Assembly (NCBI GenBank): GCA_963921825.1
Contig: OY997594.1
Span: 56,653,675 to 56,717,674, forward strand
Reading direction: 5' to 3'
Length of the DNA: 64,000 nucleotides
Source: Erodium maritimum
Taxonomy: Eukaryota > Streptophyta > Magnoliopsida > Geraniales > Geraniaceae
Every line of letters starts with the position of its first letter. Position 1 is the stretch's first letter. The notes under the pieces are model-generated. The model searched no databases. It was not told where the DNA came from and saw only the letters and a list, made by a program, of their open reading frames with translations. The translations under genes were made by a program, and so were the position numbers. This document shows, piece by piece, positions 54,101 through 64,000 of the stretch.

Positions 54101-54842
54101 TATTGGGATGGCACCGTTCGAAGCGTTGTATGGTAGGCCGTGTCGGTCACCAGTATGCTGGGCAGAGGTGGGGGACAAGAGTCTGCTGGGGCCAGATCTT
54201 GTTAGAGAGACGACGGAGAAGGTCACATTGATCCGCGATCGGTTGAGGACCGCGCAGAGCCGGCAGAAGAGTTATGCAGACAGGCGACGTCGACCTCTTG
54301 AGTTTGCAGTCGGGGATCACGTGTTCCTGAAGGTGAGCCCGAGGAAGGGGCTGGTGCGGTTCAGGCGCAGCGGGGGAAAGTTGGCTCCGAGGTACATAGG
54401 CCCGTTCCAGATCTTAGACAGAGTGGGAGTCGTGGCTTATCGTCTGGCGTTGCCACCGCAGCTTGGGAGAGTACATAACGTCTTCCACGTATCCCAGTTG
54501 CGGCAGTACAACGCAGACCCCTCCCACGTCATCGAGTGGACTGATGTCGAGGTGGCTGATGATGTCTCCTATGAGGAGCAGCCGGTTCGGATCATGGACA
54601 CACGGCAGCAGATTCTGCGGGGAGGCAAGATTATCCGCTTGGTCCGAGTGCAGTGGAAACATCACGGAGCTGAGTCGACGTGGGAACGCGAGGACGAGGT
54701 TCGCGCGAAGTATCCCAGCCTGTTCGACTCCCGAGGTACGTCTGTTTTAAATTTCGCGGACGAAATTTCTTTAAGGGGGGTAGACTGTAATAACCACTTC
54801 TGGTCAACGTCAGTCAAACCTGCGAAAAACAGGAAAATTTAA
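51186..54842 (+). CDS. Pol polyprotein of element E (PR-RT-RH-IN-chromodomain)
   Basis: Open from the TAG at 51183 to 54842; the first Met of the long run is at 51414, giving 1142 codons. Numbering from 51414: protease DTGASHSF at 12; reverse transcriptase about 150-420 with [14 protein letters not shown] and FVDDILIYS (Asp pair near 330); RNase H from [10 protein letters not shown] near 472 to [15 protein letters not shown]; integrase zinc-binding residues HH near 689 and CLVCQQ near 727; DDE core Asp near 759, Asp near 820 and Glu near 855; GPF module [18 protein letters not shown]; chromodomain about 1053-1115. All catalytic residues that I could check are present. The frame reads through the polypurine tract 57 bp into the 3' LTR. 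Expression would require passing the gag stops. Confidence 0.93.
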   Translation, partial: SRTVQSPRGRPRQGQQPRSSRPSTSAPIPRQQQSHGYPAASAQGQRQQASQGRVYAVTDSRAPGPSTYRETIQGTCLLYHLWALFLFDTGASHSFISSGCAERLGLSLEPLSPPLCLDTPVGGGASLTRVCRACEIRVADCPCPGDLLVLGMTTFDVILGMDWLSRYRANIDCYRRRVTVTVGGTKVTCVLGSKSGVLLSALSAEEEVPAVQSRELPRVVCEFPEVFPEELSGLPPIREVEFGIDLVPGTAAISMAPYRFAPAELTELKRQLEELQQKGFIRPSASPWGAPALFVKKKSGELRMCIDYRKLNRVTVKNRYPMPRIDDLFDQLRGATHFSKIDLRSGYYQLRVREGDVAKTAFRTRYGHYEFLVMPFGLTNAPAAFMDLMNSIFRPYLDQFVVVFVDDILIYSQNEAAHEAHLRAVLTLLREHQLYANREKCEFWLSEVRFLGHIVSRDGILVDPSKIDAVSKWARPTSVFEIRSFLGLAGYYRRFVQDFARLAAPMTLLTRKGVGFVWTDDCERAFAELKTRLTTAPVLVVPERGFGYDVYCDASGEGLGCVLMQSGRVVAYGSRQLKIHERNYPTHDLELATVVFALKSWRYYLYGEGFQVFSDHKSLKYIFSQRDLNMRQRRWMELLEEYDFELHYHPGKANVVADALSRKSAPSLASISVREWDMMGELSTFGLELEEVTGGVAMCSLVAQPSLLAQVLEAQREDVEASEIRERVVRGDEVVGWQDSTDWGLRYRGGLFVPVNYRDAVLREAHHSRLAVHPGGTKMYRDLRRHYWWRGMRRAVAEFVSRCLVCQQVKAEHQRPAGLLQPLPIAQWKWEHITMDFVCGLPRSPKGNDAVWVVVDRLTKSAHFLAMRMTDPVDKLSSLYIQEIVRLHGVPVSIVSDRDPRFTSRFWPSLQKALGTEVLLSTAHHPQTDGQSERTIQILEDMLRACVLDFRGSWETHLPLAEFAYNNSFQASIGMAPFEALYGRPCRSPVCWAEVGDKSLLGPDLVRETTEKVTLIRDRLRTAQSRQKSYADRRRRPLEFAVGDHVFLKVSPRKGLVRFRRSGGKLAPRYIGPFQILDRVGVVAYRLALPPQLGRVHNVFHVSQLRQYNADPSHVIEWTDVEVADDVSYEEQPVRIMDTRQQILRGGKIIRLVRVQWKHHGAESTWEREDEVRAKYPSLFDSRGTSVLNFADEISLRGVDCNNHFWSTSVKPAKNRKI
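54771..54785 (+). other. Polypurine tract of element E
   Basis: TTAAGGGGGGTAGAC directly before the 3' LTR; it also lies inside the open pol frame. Confidence 0.8.
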
Positions 54843-57703
54843 AAATTTTAAGACAGACACTTAACTTAACTTAAATTGACCCCGAGGGTCATGCCGGACT
54901 TAAGTTGACCCCGTTATCGACTAAAATGAGTTACGGGGGACTCAGGGCAACTTCCTGGTCATTTTGGGAAAGATTGATTTTTCGCTGGAAAAGTCACCCG
55001 AGCGACGTTTTGGTCCATTCGAGGACCGTTTTGGACCCGAAAAGCTTAGCCGTCGTCGTAGCGGTCTTAGTTGGGCCGTTTCCTTGAAGCCCGTCCAGTT
55101 TAAAATATTTTTGGGAAAAGTGCCCGTTCGGGGCCCGAAACGTCCGTTTTTTGCGAATCTGATTGGAAAATATCAACTAGATATTTTCCAAAAGGTATGG
55201 GACCCACCTTGACACTTGTCAAGTATATGGTGGTGTATTTTTGGAGGGAAAATGTGTGGTTGGAGAGGGTTGGCCGAGTATGGGGTTTTAAAAGGGAAAA
55301 AAGTTAGTTTTGTTGTTAGTTTAATTAAATTAGAAATTAGAAGAGAGGTTTTAGAGAGAGAAGGAGAAGGAGAAGAAGAGAGAAGAAGGGAGGTTGAGCT
55401 AGGGTTTGTGATCGAGCCCTTGGATCGAGTCAAAGCAAAGAGCAATCCCGTTCCCCTCGTTCTCCTCTACGGTAATACCCGAACCGATTCTCGTTTCGAT
55501 TATTTTCAAGAGCTAGGGTTTGGTTTTAAATTTTGGTTTAGGGTTGTGTAGAGATTAGAGAGGTGTTGGAGACGTTTTAGAGGTGTTTGGGAGAGAAATT
55601 TCACGTTTTCCGGTGACCGGAGGCTCGGGAGGAGCTCCGGCCACCGGGGGTGGTGGCCGGCCGGCCATGTGGTGGCTGGCCGGAGGTGGCAGCAGCCACC
55701 ACTTGGTGGCCGAGCCCCTCCCTCAAACCCTAGGGCACGGCCAAGCCCTTTGGGTGGGGCCCACGTGCTCGGTTGTTCGTGTTTTAATTACTCGGGTAGT
55801 TTAAAACGTTCCCCGGACCTTTTATCCCAAACCAAATCGAATTTTGGATTTAAATTGGAGAAGTTGTAATTAACGGGTTTTGGGAAACTTTAAACGTTAA
55901 TTAATTGTTTTAGAAGTCGGAATTCGATTCCGTCAAGTGCGTTGAGTTCCTTGATTTATTCTAAGACCGTAGAAACGAAAATGGGGACTTTTGGAGCCCC
56001 GGAAGGCAATTAACCAAAACCGGGCAGATTCGCCATGTCGGGCGAATCTGGCCCTTACGGGTCCTTTTTCGGCAATATCGAATAATTGGGAAGTTTGGGA
56101 GTGATCGTCTTTGTCGGGGTTACGTTTGGGCGTTAAGTTTATTAATTTTCGGTTTATTCGTACTAGTTTAAAAGTACTTTGAATTTGTGTTCTTTTAGAT
56201 CGTGCTACGGACCGAGGCAAGGGAAAGCTCGGCGAGTGACTAGGTCCACTTCGGGTTTTGTTGGAGCGCTTTTGGATCTATATACGAGGTAGGGAAAAGT
56301 AGCCGGATCTCGGCCCTGATTAGGGAAAGTTAATAGTAGAATTGCATGTGACACCGGGGTGTCGTGGGTTGAGTAGATTTATTTAATTATTAGAAAAGCA
56401 TGATACGGGATTGTAGCGTTTAAGAGAAAGGCATGTGACACTTAGTAGTGTCGTAGGAACAGAGAACTTAGCGATAATTGAATTACTGGAGGCATATGAC
56501 CATGCCCGGAGGTTGTTTGTGAAACTAGCGATTTTAGGACCGTTGGAGGCATCGAGTATGCCGGAGGTTGTCGTGCGTTTTATTTAATTGTTGAGTTTGG
56601 GTGGCCTTGAGAGCCCGTATTTAATTGTTGAGTTTGGGTGGCCTTGAGAGCCCGTATTTAATTGTTGAGTCGGGGTGGCCATGAGAGCCGTGTATTTAAT
56701 TTGGTGTCTTGAGTGGCAGCGAGTGCCCGTGGGGTTGTTGAACCCGAGTCTTGACTGTTGAGGTGTCTTGAGTGGCCTTGAGTGCCTGTGTGATTGAACT
56801 TGCCTGTGATTGTGATTGTGGTTACCTGGGGTGGTGAGTTCTAAAGGTCGACAGCCTGATCCGACTTAGTGTCGATGAATTGCGAGTTCTAAAGGTCGAC
56901 AGCCTGATCCGACTTAGTGTCGATGAATTGCGAGTTTTAAAGGTCGACAGCCTGATCCGACTTAGTGTCGATGAATTGCGAGTTCTAAAGGTCGACAGCC
57001 TGATCCGACTTAGTGTCGATGAATTGCGAGTTTTAAAGGTCGACAGCCTGATCCGACTTAGTGTCGAGGAATTGCGAGTTTGAAAGGTCGACAGCCTGAT
57101 CCGACTTCGTGTCGAGGAATTGCGATAGGTCGAACCCTGACCTGATTGAGATTGGTTACTGAGCAGCTGGTGTGCGATCCTTTGTGATCTTGTTTGGTGT
57201 TGTGTCGTTTCGTTCGAGTCCTTGAGGAGGTCGTCGATAGTTGTGTCGGGTCTACACTGTTTTTATCGAGTGTCGAGTCTGTTGAGGAAGGTGACGGGTT
57301 GTGGGTCTGTTGAGTACTTGAGTTGGGGACTGTAGTCCCGGCGTTGGGTTTGGTTTTAGTGTTACTGGCTTTTTCTGCTAATTATGCCATAGTCAGTCTG
57401 TTATCCGTGGAGGTGAGCGAACGCTCACCCCTAGCTGCTTTTCCTACAGGTACTGATCACCGGACGGACTAGGTTAGCTCTTGAAGTTCATGGAGCTTGG
57501 AGCGGAGTCTGGTCTTTACTTTTGTTGAGTCTAGTGACGGATGTTGTACCTTGTCCACTTGTTGGGACGTTTTTGTATTGTAAATACTATTATTTTGAGA
57601 AGTAAATGGAAATGTCAAAGCTTTTATTGAAAACAGGTTTCAGGTGTTCATGTTTTTAAAAGTTCGCGTCCCGAGTTCGGTTCGCTGAAATTGGGGCGTG
57701 ACA
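54786..57703 (+). repeat. 3' LTR of element E (2918 bp)
   Basis: Same length as the 5' LTR and offset by 8415 bp. Carries the hairpin array (56350-56786), the six 48-bp units (56836-57123) and hairpin GGTGAGCGAACGCTCACC (57412-57429). Differences from the 5' copy that I found: G for T near 55657, G for A near 55733, G for A near 57643. Confidence 0.93.
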
Positions 57704-57708
57704 TACCC

Positions 57709-57953
57709 TATCGGGAACCATAAGCCCTCATTTATAGATGACCAAATTTTAGTTGGCCGACTATTTGTAATTTCAATTCGGTTCCTCAAAAAAGAGGAAA
57801 TTACAACTTGATATCTACACTTTTAAATTTCATGACACCTTAATGATACCTATTAGATATATACTTTAATTGATCACTTTAAATTGTATCTCACCTTAGT
57901 GATAACATGTATATCAAACACATATGTGCCTAACACAGGATTTTAATCCAACA
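57709..57953 (-). repeat. Copia-type LTR fragment (host of element E)
   Basis: On the minus strand TGTTGGATTAAAATCCTGTG starts at 57953, preceded by a polypurine-like CTTCAGGAGGAAT (57954-57966 on the plus strand). These resemble the internal/3'-LTR junction of a copia-type element. The LTR would continue left across element E to about 46080. No coding part of the element is recognisable to the right. Confidence 0.4.
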
Positions 57954-60032
57954 ATTCCTCCTGAAGATTGTACCTTCATGTGGTTACTGGTTTAGAATGT
58001 CGTCTACATTATGTCGTTCCTTAAATCGAGAAGCTCTTGCATCGCCTTAAACGCGATACTCTGTTATTTGTGTAAGAGTTTCTTTGAGGATCAAAATTAC
58101 TTATTCTTGCATTGTCTATATCGTGGAGTTTATATGGGAAACTTTTACTGTGGTGTAAATTGACTTGGTCATATCGAAAGATGTCCTAAGTTGCATCTTG
58201 GTTTGGGGACCCTAAATATGGTGGAAAGACCGAGTTTTAGTAGGTTATGCAGCGATGTGAAGCATTTAGATCCAATGGAATAACACTATTTTTCGTGCTC
58301 GGGTCGATACTTTGGATGTTCTCTTCCTCCGGGCGTAACAATGGCGCTTGAGGCAAGCATATTCGGCTGGTCTGGTTCGTATAAACACAGGGTGGGTAGA
58401 GTGGTTGGAGAATAAGGAAGCTTAATTCTGGGCGTCTAGCCGACGTGGGTTGAAGGACACGATGATAGGCAGTGAGTGGCTAGTTGGGCGTGGTGACAGT
58501 CGGTTTTGCAGTTTTTTAGGGAATGTCTAAAGCCCTTTGCTCCAGGATTGTATTTATGTTTTTTTTTTCTGGTGCCGAGGTCGATCCCTCTTTCAGAGAT
58601 TGTACAACTGTGGTTTGTGTGATCTCTCTTATTCCTTACAAAGTAATGAATAAATCCTTGTCTAGAAAAGAAGAAAATTTACGGACGATTTAATCGACGA
58701 ATATAATCAAATCATCGACGACGACGAGAGTTGTGTGTGAGAGGCGTGTGATGCATCCGACGATTTCAATATCTTTAAGGACAATGATACGTCAAATATG
58801 ACTAAGAACTAGCCAAAACAACAAATGGGAACACTTAAACATATATTTTGTAATTTCCATCTAATTTTATGTAAATTTATACTATATAATTTTGATATCA
58901 TTTGTTTCCACAAAAATCATATGTATTTTCGATCAACTTTACGAATGAAATAGTCTACCGATTTACAAATTATAATAATTTGACATTGTATTATTAAATA
59001 AAACAATCTATCGATTGAAGATAGACAAACTCATCTATTATAATCAACACAAATTTCAATTTTGCTCTGTTGAGAGAACCCTCTCAATCCTAGATACCAC
59101 TGCCATCGACGGTGGCTCTTCCTCTCTGATCCCTTGCTTTGTTCACATCTCCCTTATCTACATACATGTTATGGTCATCCCTTTTACACTTTTCTCGATC
59201 TGCATCCCGATATTTAGTCGATAGATTCATTTTTTCTCTCTTTTACAAGACTCAAGATCGGTGCTCCTATGGATTTGCATTTCGGTGAGTTGTGGAGGGC
59301 AGACGTGTTGGTGGGCGGCCATATGGTGGCTCACATATACTTTTCCTTGGGAAGCAGCATCAACGAGAGAGACCCTGGAACCGACAGACATGGGTACTGA
59401 TGATCGCAGGACGTAGATGAGAAGGAACGTCATGTTCTCCAATTCCACTCCTCCTTCTGGAGACTTCCCCGACTACCTAGCGTTTTTCGTCCTTAAGGGC
59501 CTCCTCTAGAGGGTAGCGATTATTTTAGGTACCACATGTCCATCCGAATTGAACCAGGAGAAGTGATAGATACGTATACTCATGAAAATAGGGTCAGAGT
59601 CCTTAAAAATTCACTTGGAATAATCATCATTAGTATGTTCTTTTTATGTATATTATTGAATTTTTCAGTTGCGAAGAAAAGCAGCAGTGTTATTATGATC
59701 CTGAACGTTAGTACACAGGGTCCCATACTATAATCTGGATCTTAACGGACATCTCTCAAATGATGTATTCTGGATTGTGTCTCTCGAGTTATTAATGAAA
59801 CTAATACCGATTCGCTTAAGCAGAAAACTCACCCATTGTAATAATTATAAAGTTTGGTAAGTGCACTAGTTGCATACGTCAAGAAGGTTGGAGTGCATGG
59901 CAAAGCACGATGATATATTGGTTTTTGATTCAGGATGTCGAATTTTTACCGAACCATAAATACCAATCTCAACCTTAGGTCTCAAAGTGAGCCTTGAATG
60001 AGTTTTTAATTCTGTAACAAGTCTCGTAATGT
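57954..60032. other. Unassigned AT-rich DNA
   Basis: No gene recognised. 58020-58680 resembles a plus-strand LINE 3' tail (ending near CTTACAAAGTAATGAATAAATC), but no domain can be read with confidence. 58700-60030 shows only short frames without motifs. Confidence 0.3.
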
Positions 60033-60424
60033 TTAGGAAAAACTCCGGGTACTAACTATCGTCGATTTGTACATCTCAAGAACTTGTTGCTGACTTATTT
60101 GTCGATCAGATCAGTATCCTTGACTTATGGTAATTACACAAACCAACATTTTCCGTTAGAAATGACGGAGAAAGTTAGGAAAAATTCCAAGAACTAACTG
60201 CAACATGACTATTGAACTCAAAAACTAACCGTAGACTTGTTAGTTTTTTGAGTTTTTCCTAACGTTTTCTGTCATCTCTAACGGAAAATGTTAGTTTGTA
60301 ACCGAAAATATTAGTTTGCGTAATTACCGTAAGTCAAGGGTACTGATCTGATCGACAAATAAGTCAGCAGCAAGTTCTTGAACGGTACAACTCGATGATT
60401 GTTAGTTCCTGATTTTACCCCTAA
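60033..60424. mobile_element. MITE-like element with long inverted repeats (about 392 bp)
   Basis: Two inverted arms of roughly 130-150 bp share long matching runs, for example GACTTATTTGTCGATCAGAT and its inverse complement (60091 and 60330 regions) and AACATTTTCCGTTAGA inside. Terminal sequence is close to TTAGGRRWAAA. A TA-type duplication is possible but not certain. There is no coding capacity; the two arms would fold into a long hairpin RNA. Confidence 0.65.
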
Positions 60425-60907
60425 TATTTATCACTTTTTATGGGATATTGCAATCCACGACCGCCATTATGTTGTGCATTGTTTTGCAGGTAAGCATGAC
60501 AAAGACAGAGAGCAGACCCATAGAAGTGCCACTACCACACTGCTCGTCTCAATTCAAAAGCTCTTTGGCCCTCTAGAAAGGCTCTTTCTTAACCTCCCAG
60601 ATTAGTACCAAGTGGACACAAACCCACTTACCACAAGGAATGTGCCCAAAATATCATCAACGATCGATCCCTAAAATCAGTTGCAGAAAAGAAAATGACT
60701 ATCCACTACGCAAACATATATAGTTGGATCCAGCTGCTGAATGCATTTTCGGATCATCATCATCACTTGCCACAATATTAGGCTTGTAATACATGAAGTA
60801 CATTGACGATGAAGGTGACAATGGACCTATAATACATTTTCGGATCATCATCATCACTTGCCACAATAAGTATCCATTTTCTATTGGTAACATTTTTTTT
60901 AATACTT
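60425..60907. other. Unassigned spacer with a duplicated 34-bp motif
   Basis: No gene. CATTTTCGGATCATCATCAT and the following CACTTGCCACAATA occur twice (from about 60742 and 60834), separated by about 60 bp. Confidence 0.35.
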
Positions 60908-63251
60908 TGTAAAACCCCACCCTTCCAAGAGGATCATAATTTGAAAGGTGAAACATGGGAGGGGGAAATTGCAACAAGGGTGTTTTTGTTTAAAGAAAAA
61001 AAAAGTAAAAAAAAAGAGAAGTAAAACTTATTGGTATTAAAAGAAGAGAGTAGAGAAAGGCAGGCCTGGTCAGGTGGGAAGTTGGGCCAGCTCGGGCCCA
61101 TTTCCGCGCAGGCCCGGAACAAGCCCGACCCTCTCTGCGTGAGGTCCGGCCCAGCACCGCCATTTATAAGGGGGTAAAACCCTAGAAGGAGTCATTGTTC
61201 ACTGTCCCTTCGCATCCCTCTCTTCCTTCTCTCGCGAACGAACCACAGATCCTGCCGCCGTCACGCTCTCCGACCACCATCGACCTCTTCCTCCTTCGTC
61301 TTCTACTTCACCTCCTTCGCTTCCTTCTTCTCCATCCTTCACTCCCATCAGAACCCAGAGACAGAACCCCAAACCTCATCTTCTTCCTCTTCTTCTCCAT
61401 CCGTCGTCAGAAGCGCGCGAGACCGAAGCCTCGCCGGAGTTTCCGCAACGGGTTTGCCCTTCTCGGGATCAAATCGAGCCACCCTTTGTCCCTTTTCTTC
61501 TTCTCCAGCCTCGCTTGTCTCAGATCCGGGCTGTTCCGAGCTCGATGCGTATGGTTGGAGGTTGGAACCATCGCCGGCGACCTCGCGAACCCTAGATCTG
61601 AGACGAAGCTCAGTTCCTGAAGCCGTACCGGATGTCCTAGCTCTCGTCCAGCCACGACCGAGCTCCGCCGACCTTGTCCCTAGCTTCCCCGACGCTTCTC
61701 ATGAGTTATGGGTGTGGTCGCTGCTGGAGACGGTGGCCGGCGACACTCAAACCTTACCGGAGTTGAGCGAGCTCGAGGATGGGGTCAGACGGGCCTTGGG
61801 CCACGGTTGGGGTTGGGCCGAGTGATGTGGGTCACTGACCGAAGGTCTGGGCCAGGCCCAGGAACGGTTGAATCTGGACTCGGATCTGGACGGGTTCTGA
61901 GACCGGGTCAACCCGGTCTCAAATAAAAATGTTTTTAAAATCAGATTTAAATAATTAATTAATCTAATTATTTAACTTCAAAATTGCACTTTAAAGGCTA
62001 AATTGTACTTTCAGAGGACCCTTGGACAACTACCGGGACTTATTGGACCTTTATCTGTTGAACTCAGATTGAACTTCGCCCGAGAGCTTGGACTTCGCCC
62101 GAGAAGACGAAGACCACTCCGGAACTCGTGTGAAGAACGGAGTAGGGGCAAATCGACTTTTCAGCAGAGTATTTAGAGGAAGACCACAAGGTAGGGAAAG
62201 TCCTAACTCCTCGTGCATTTCAATACTAGTATGCCTTTTAGATGAATACAATCAGAAAGGTCCTAGAATTGCATATAGGATGTGAATAACTAGAAAAATC
62301 GTCTTTCAATTACTAATAACCGGAAGCGTCTAGAATGCATGCTTAGAATGAGAATAACTAGTGTAACCCGCTTTCAATACTTGGGAATTGATTTACTGGT
62401 AGAGAGGCCGTGATGAGCCCTCGGATTAGTTGTTGTGTCAGGATCACATGTTTGATTGCTTAATTTGAATAAGTTAAGAGTCTAACTAAACTAGCTAAAT
62501 CGTATGCTTGATTGATTGATTGAACGTTTACATGATTGGTTGATTGATTGAATGTTGAATGATCGAATGCTTGAACGGATGATCGAGTATGACTGATTGT
62601 GCCGAACGGTACGATCAGGTGATCGATGGACCGATGTTTCGTGACAGGTAAGTATGACAGTAAGTGTAAGTGTGGATATGAATTCCGTGTGGTGTGTATT
62701 GATGAACGTGTGTACTTCCAGGATTGATGATTAAGTGAATGTCTTTGATGTGTTGTGGTGAAAGAGATGAACGTGTGTACTTCCAGGATTGATGATTAAG
62801 TGAATGTCTTTGATGTGTTGTGGTGAAAGTGTGATTCGATAAGCGTTGGTTGTTTGATGTGTTGTAATGTGTCCTTTATTCTTGGTCGTGAGATGTTTTC
62901 TTGTTCGGTTCGGTACTACACCAGGGGGGGGGGGGTAATCCGGTGGTGTTGTGGTGGTTGGAGTTTGACAGATTCTTCGTGATAACGGTTGAGTGTTAGA
63001 GTTTGGCAGATTCTTCGTGATAATGGTTGAGTATTGGAGCCTGAGGGCATTGGTTATTGGAGATGGACTTTACGGGACAGTTGGATGGATTACTTCGTGA
63101 GAGATGGTTACCGTGGTTGCACCCAAGGGTGTGTGTCCTACGGGAGCACTACCTTGGTTCCCTATGACTTATGGTCCTTTGGAGGCATTTCCGAGAATCC
63201 CGATGATGAGCGTCCATATGGGATGGTTTCCGGTACCCCGATGTATGTGCT
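60908..63251 (+). repeat. Gypsy-type LTR G, 3' part cut by LTR H
   Basis: Starts TGTAAAACCCCACCC. TATA-like ATTTATAAGG at 61161-61170 may be the LTR promoter. From about 61790 it follows the A-type LTR: GGGCCTTGGGCC, a long near-perfect palindrome at 61899-61920 (10-bp arms beginning GAGACCGGGT), donor-like AAG|GTAGGG at 62190/62191, and hairpin units at 63117-63250. It stops at 63251 where LTR H begins, before the usual GNRA hairpin and GTGACA end. A duplicated 62-bp segment beginning GATGAACGTGTGTACTTCCA occurs at about 62701 and 62767. Confidence 0.78.
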
Positions 63252-64000
63252 TGTCACGCCTCATATCCGGTTTTTCCCAGACTCGAGACGTGACTAAATA
63301 TTTACAGTAAAACCAAAAATAGTGAAATAAAATAAAGTTTCCAAATAATAGAAATTCTTCAAAATGTAAAGAGTCACAGCTCAAACGGTAAAACACAATC
63401 TCCAACATAAAAGAGTACACGTCTCTAAAACTAGCTAAACCCTCAAGCTCCCAAGCTCCGAGAGTCCGGCTAATACTGCTCCCGCTCAACACCTGAAACA
63501 CCACAAAGACAGGAGGGGTGAGCTTACACTCAGTAGGGAAAATGCATAACCAGGTCACCCTTTTTGTTTAATAAATAGGAGTTCACAAGTTCATTCAAAT
63601 CTTAATAAAACGAGAAACCAAACCGATGATGAAATACGGAGGCAAACCGAATGTTTAACAATTTCAAAGAGTTAATAATGATCGTAGGAAAATAAGAGAA
63701 TCAATGCATTTCTTAAAGACTCGATAGAAGATCGAACGTTCGAGTAATGCCGTGGGACATGAAGTCGCCACCCTCCGATCCACAATACTCGTTGCGTCAT
63801 GTCGGATTTTCCCTCGGTCCAGAGGAGACGCATAACGTCGCAAAGACGTATAACGTCGAGAATGCCGGAAACATCCCTAGGAGGACGCATATCATCGGGA
63901 TTCTTGGAAACGTATCCAAAGGACCATATGTCATCGGGACAAGTAGAATAATGTCGTGGGACATGTAGTCGCCACCCTCCGATTCACAATACTCTGTGTC
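63252..64000 (-). repeat. Gypsy-type LTR H, minus strand, leaves the window
   Basis: Begins TGTCACGCCTCATATCCGG, the inverse complement of the usual LTR end. The minus-strand hairpin TGAGTGTAAGCTCA lies at 63519-63532 next to TTTTCCCTAC, and hairpin units with GATGATATGCGTCC and TTTCCGG blocks lie at 63740-63960. This is the 3' end of an LTR whose start lies right of 64000, inserted into LTR G. The five bases before it are GTGCT. Confidence 0.8.

Larger units (their letters stand above)
46371..57703 (+). mobile_element. Gypsy element E (Tekay/Del-like chromovirus), nearly intact and young
   Basis: 11,333 bp. The LTRs at 46371-49288 and 54786-57703 are each 2918 bp; I found three differences between them by eye (near 47240, 47325 and 49228). 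A perfect 5-bp target duplication TACCC flanks it (46366-46370 and 57704-57708). Primer site, leader, gag, full pol and polypurine tract are all present in one frame. Only two stop codons, both in gag, break the polyprotein. Its DNA is a different subfamily from A, B and C. Confidence 0.95.

Noticed and set aside
55583-55869. Short open frames near the Gly-rich GGAGG..GGCCGG stretch as a glycine-rich protein
   Set aside because: They are within LTR E, occur in both LTR copies and overlap in different frames with no start context.
61195-61620. 141-codon open frame as a gene
   Set aside because: It lies within LTR G downstream of the LTR TATA-like motif, is Leu/Pro/Ser biased and shows no domain.

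Overview
This window looks like transposon-dense chromosomal DNA from a flowering plant. Evidence: one intact spliced WAT1-related transporter gene; chromodomain-bearing Ty3/gypsy elements of the Tekay/Del type (LTRs of 2.5-3 kb, initiator-tRNA-Met primer sites, single-frame gag-pol); L1-type LINE relics; copia-type LTRs; and two MITE-like elements. The species cannot be named from the sequence. By my reading at least three quarters of the window is mobile DNA.

Layout. 1-1233: LINE 3' relic, lying in or beside intron 1 of a WAT1-related gene fragment (exon 1 at 1415-1599, minus) that keeps its promoter region. 2200-3110: unassigned proline-rich sequence. 3413-19063: gypsy element A, 3'-truncated and without most of pol. 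Element B (8611-15681) sits inside A's gag, and solo LTR F (9723-12252) sits inside B's 5' LTR with a perfect 5-bp target duplication. 19064-20330: unassigned. 21377-23225: the only intact host gene found (WAT1-related, minus, seven exons, 390 aa). 23741-38147: one minus-strand LINE bounded by a 17-bp duplication and split by a 495-bp MITE (23780-24274) and by complete gypsy element C (27020-37885). 39448-40977: copia-type solo LTR. 42337-45183: gypsy-type LTR D standing alone. 46371-57703: nearly intact, recent gypsy element E. 60033-60424: second MITE. 60908-63251: LTR G, cut by minus-strand LTR H, which leaves the window at 64000.

How the parts relate. A, B, C, D, E, F, G and H belong to one broad LTR lineage. 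C and B are close relatives; E is a separate, younger subfamily. In intact form these elements would make one Gag-Pol polyprotein (Gag, protease, reverse transcriptase, RNase H, integrase, chromodomain). Every copy here carries at least one break. E has only two stop codons in gag.

Most notable observation. The non-coding parts of these elements keep RNA-like secondary structure while the primary sequence changes. Between the primer site and gag, elements A, B, C and E share a two-hairpin module of fixed size and spacing; its stems show compensatory changes and one hairpin has a palindromic core like a dimerisation site. Leaders and LTRs also carry arrays of small hairpins whose stems differ but whose loops are constant (for example CAYGAGNA), and a GNRA-loop-like hairpin lies about 300 nt before the LTR 3' end. 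Donor-like and acceptor-like sites flank the LTR arrays. All of this comes from reading by eye; folding, covariation statistics and RNA data would be needed to establish function.
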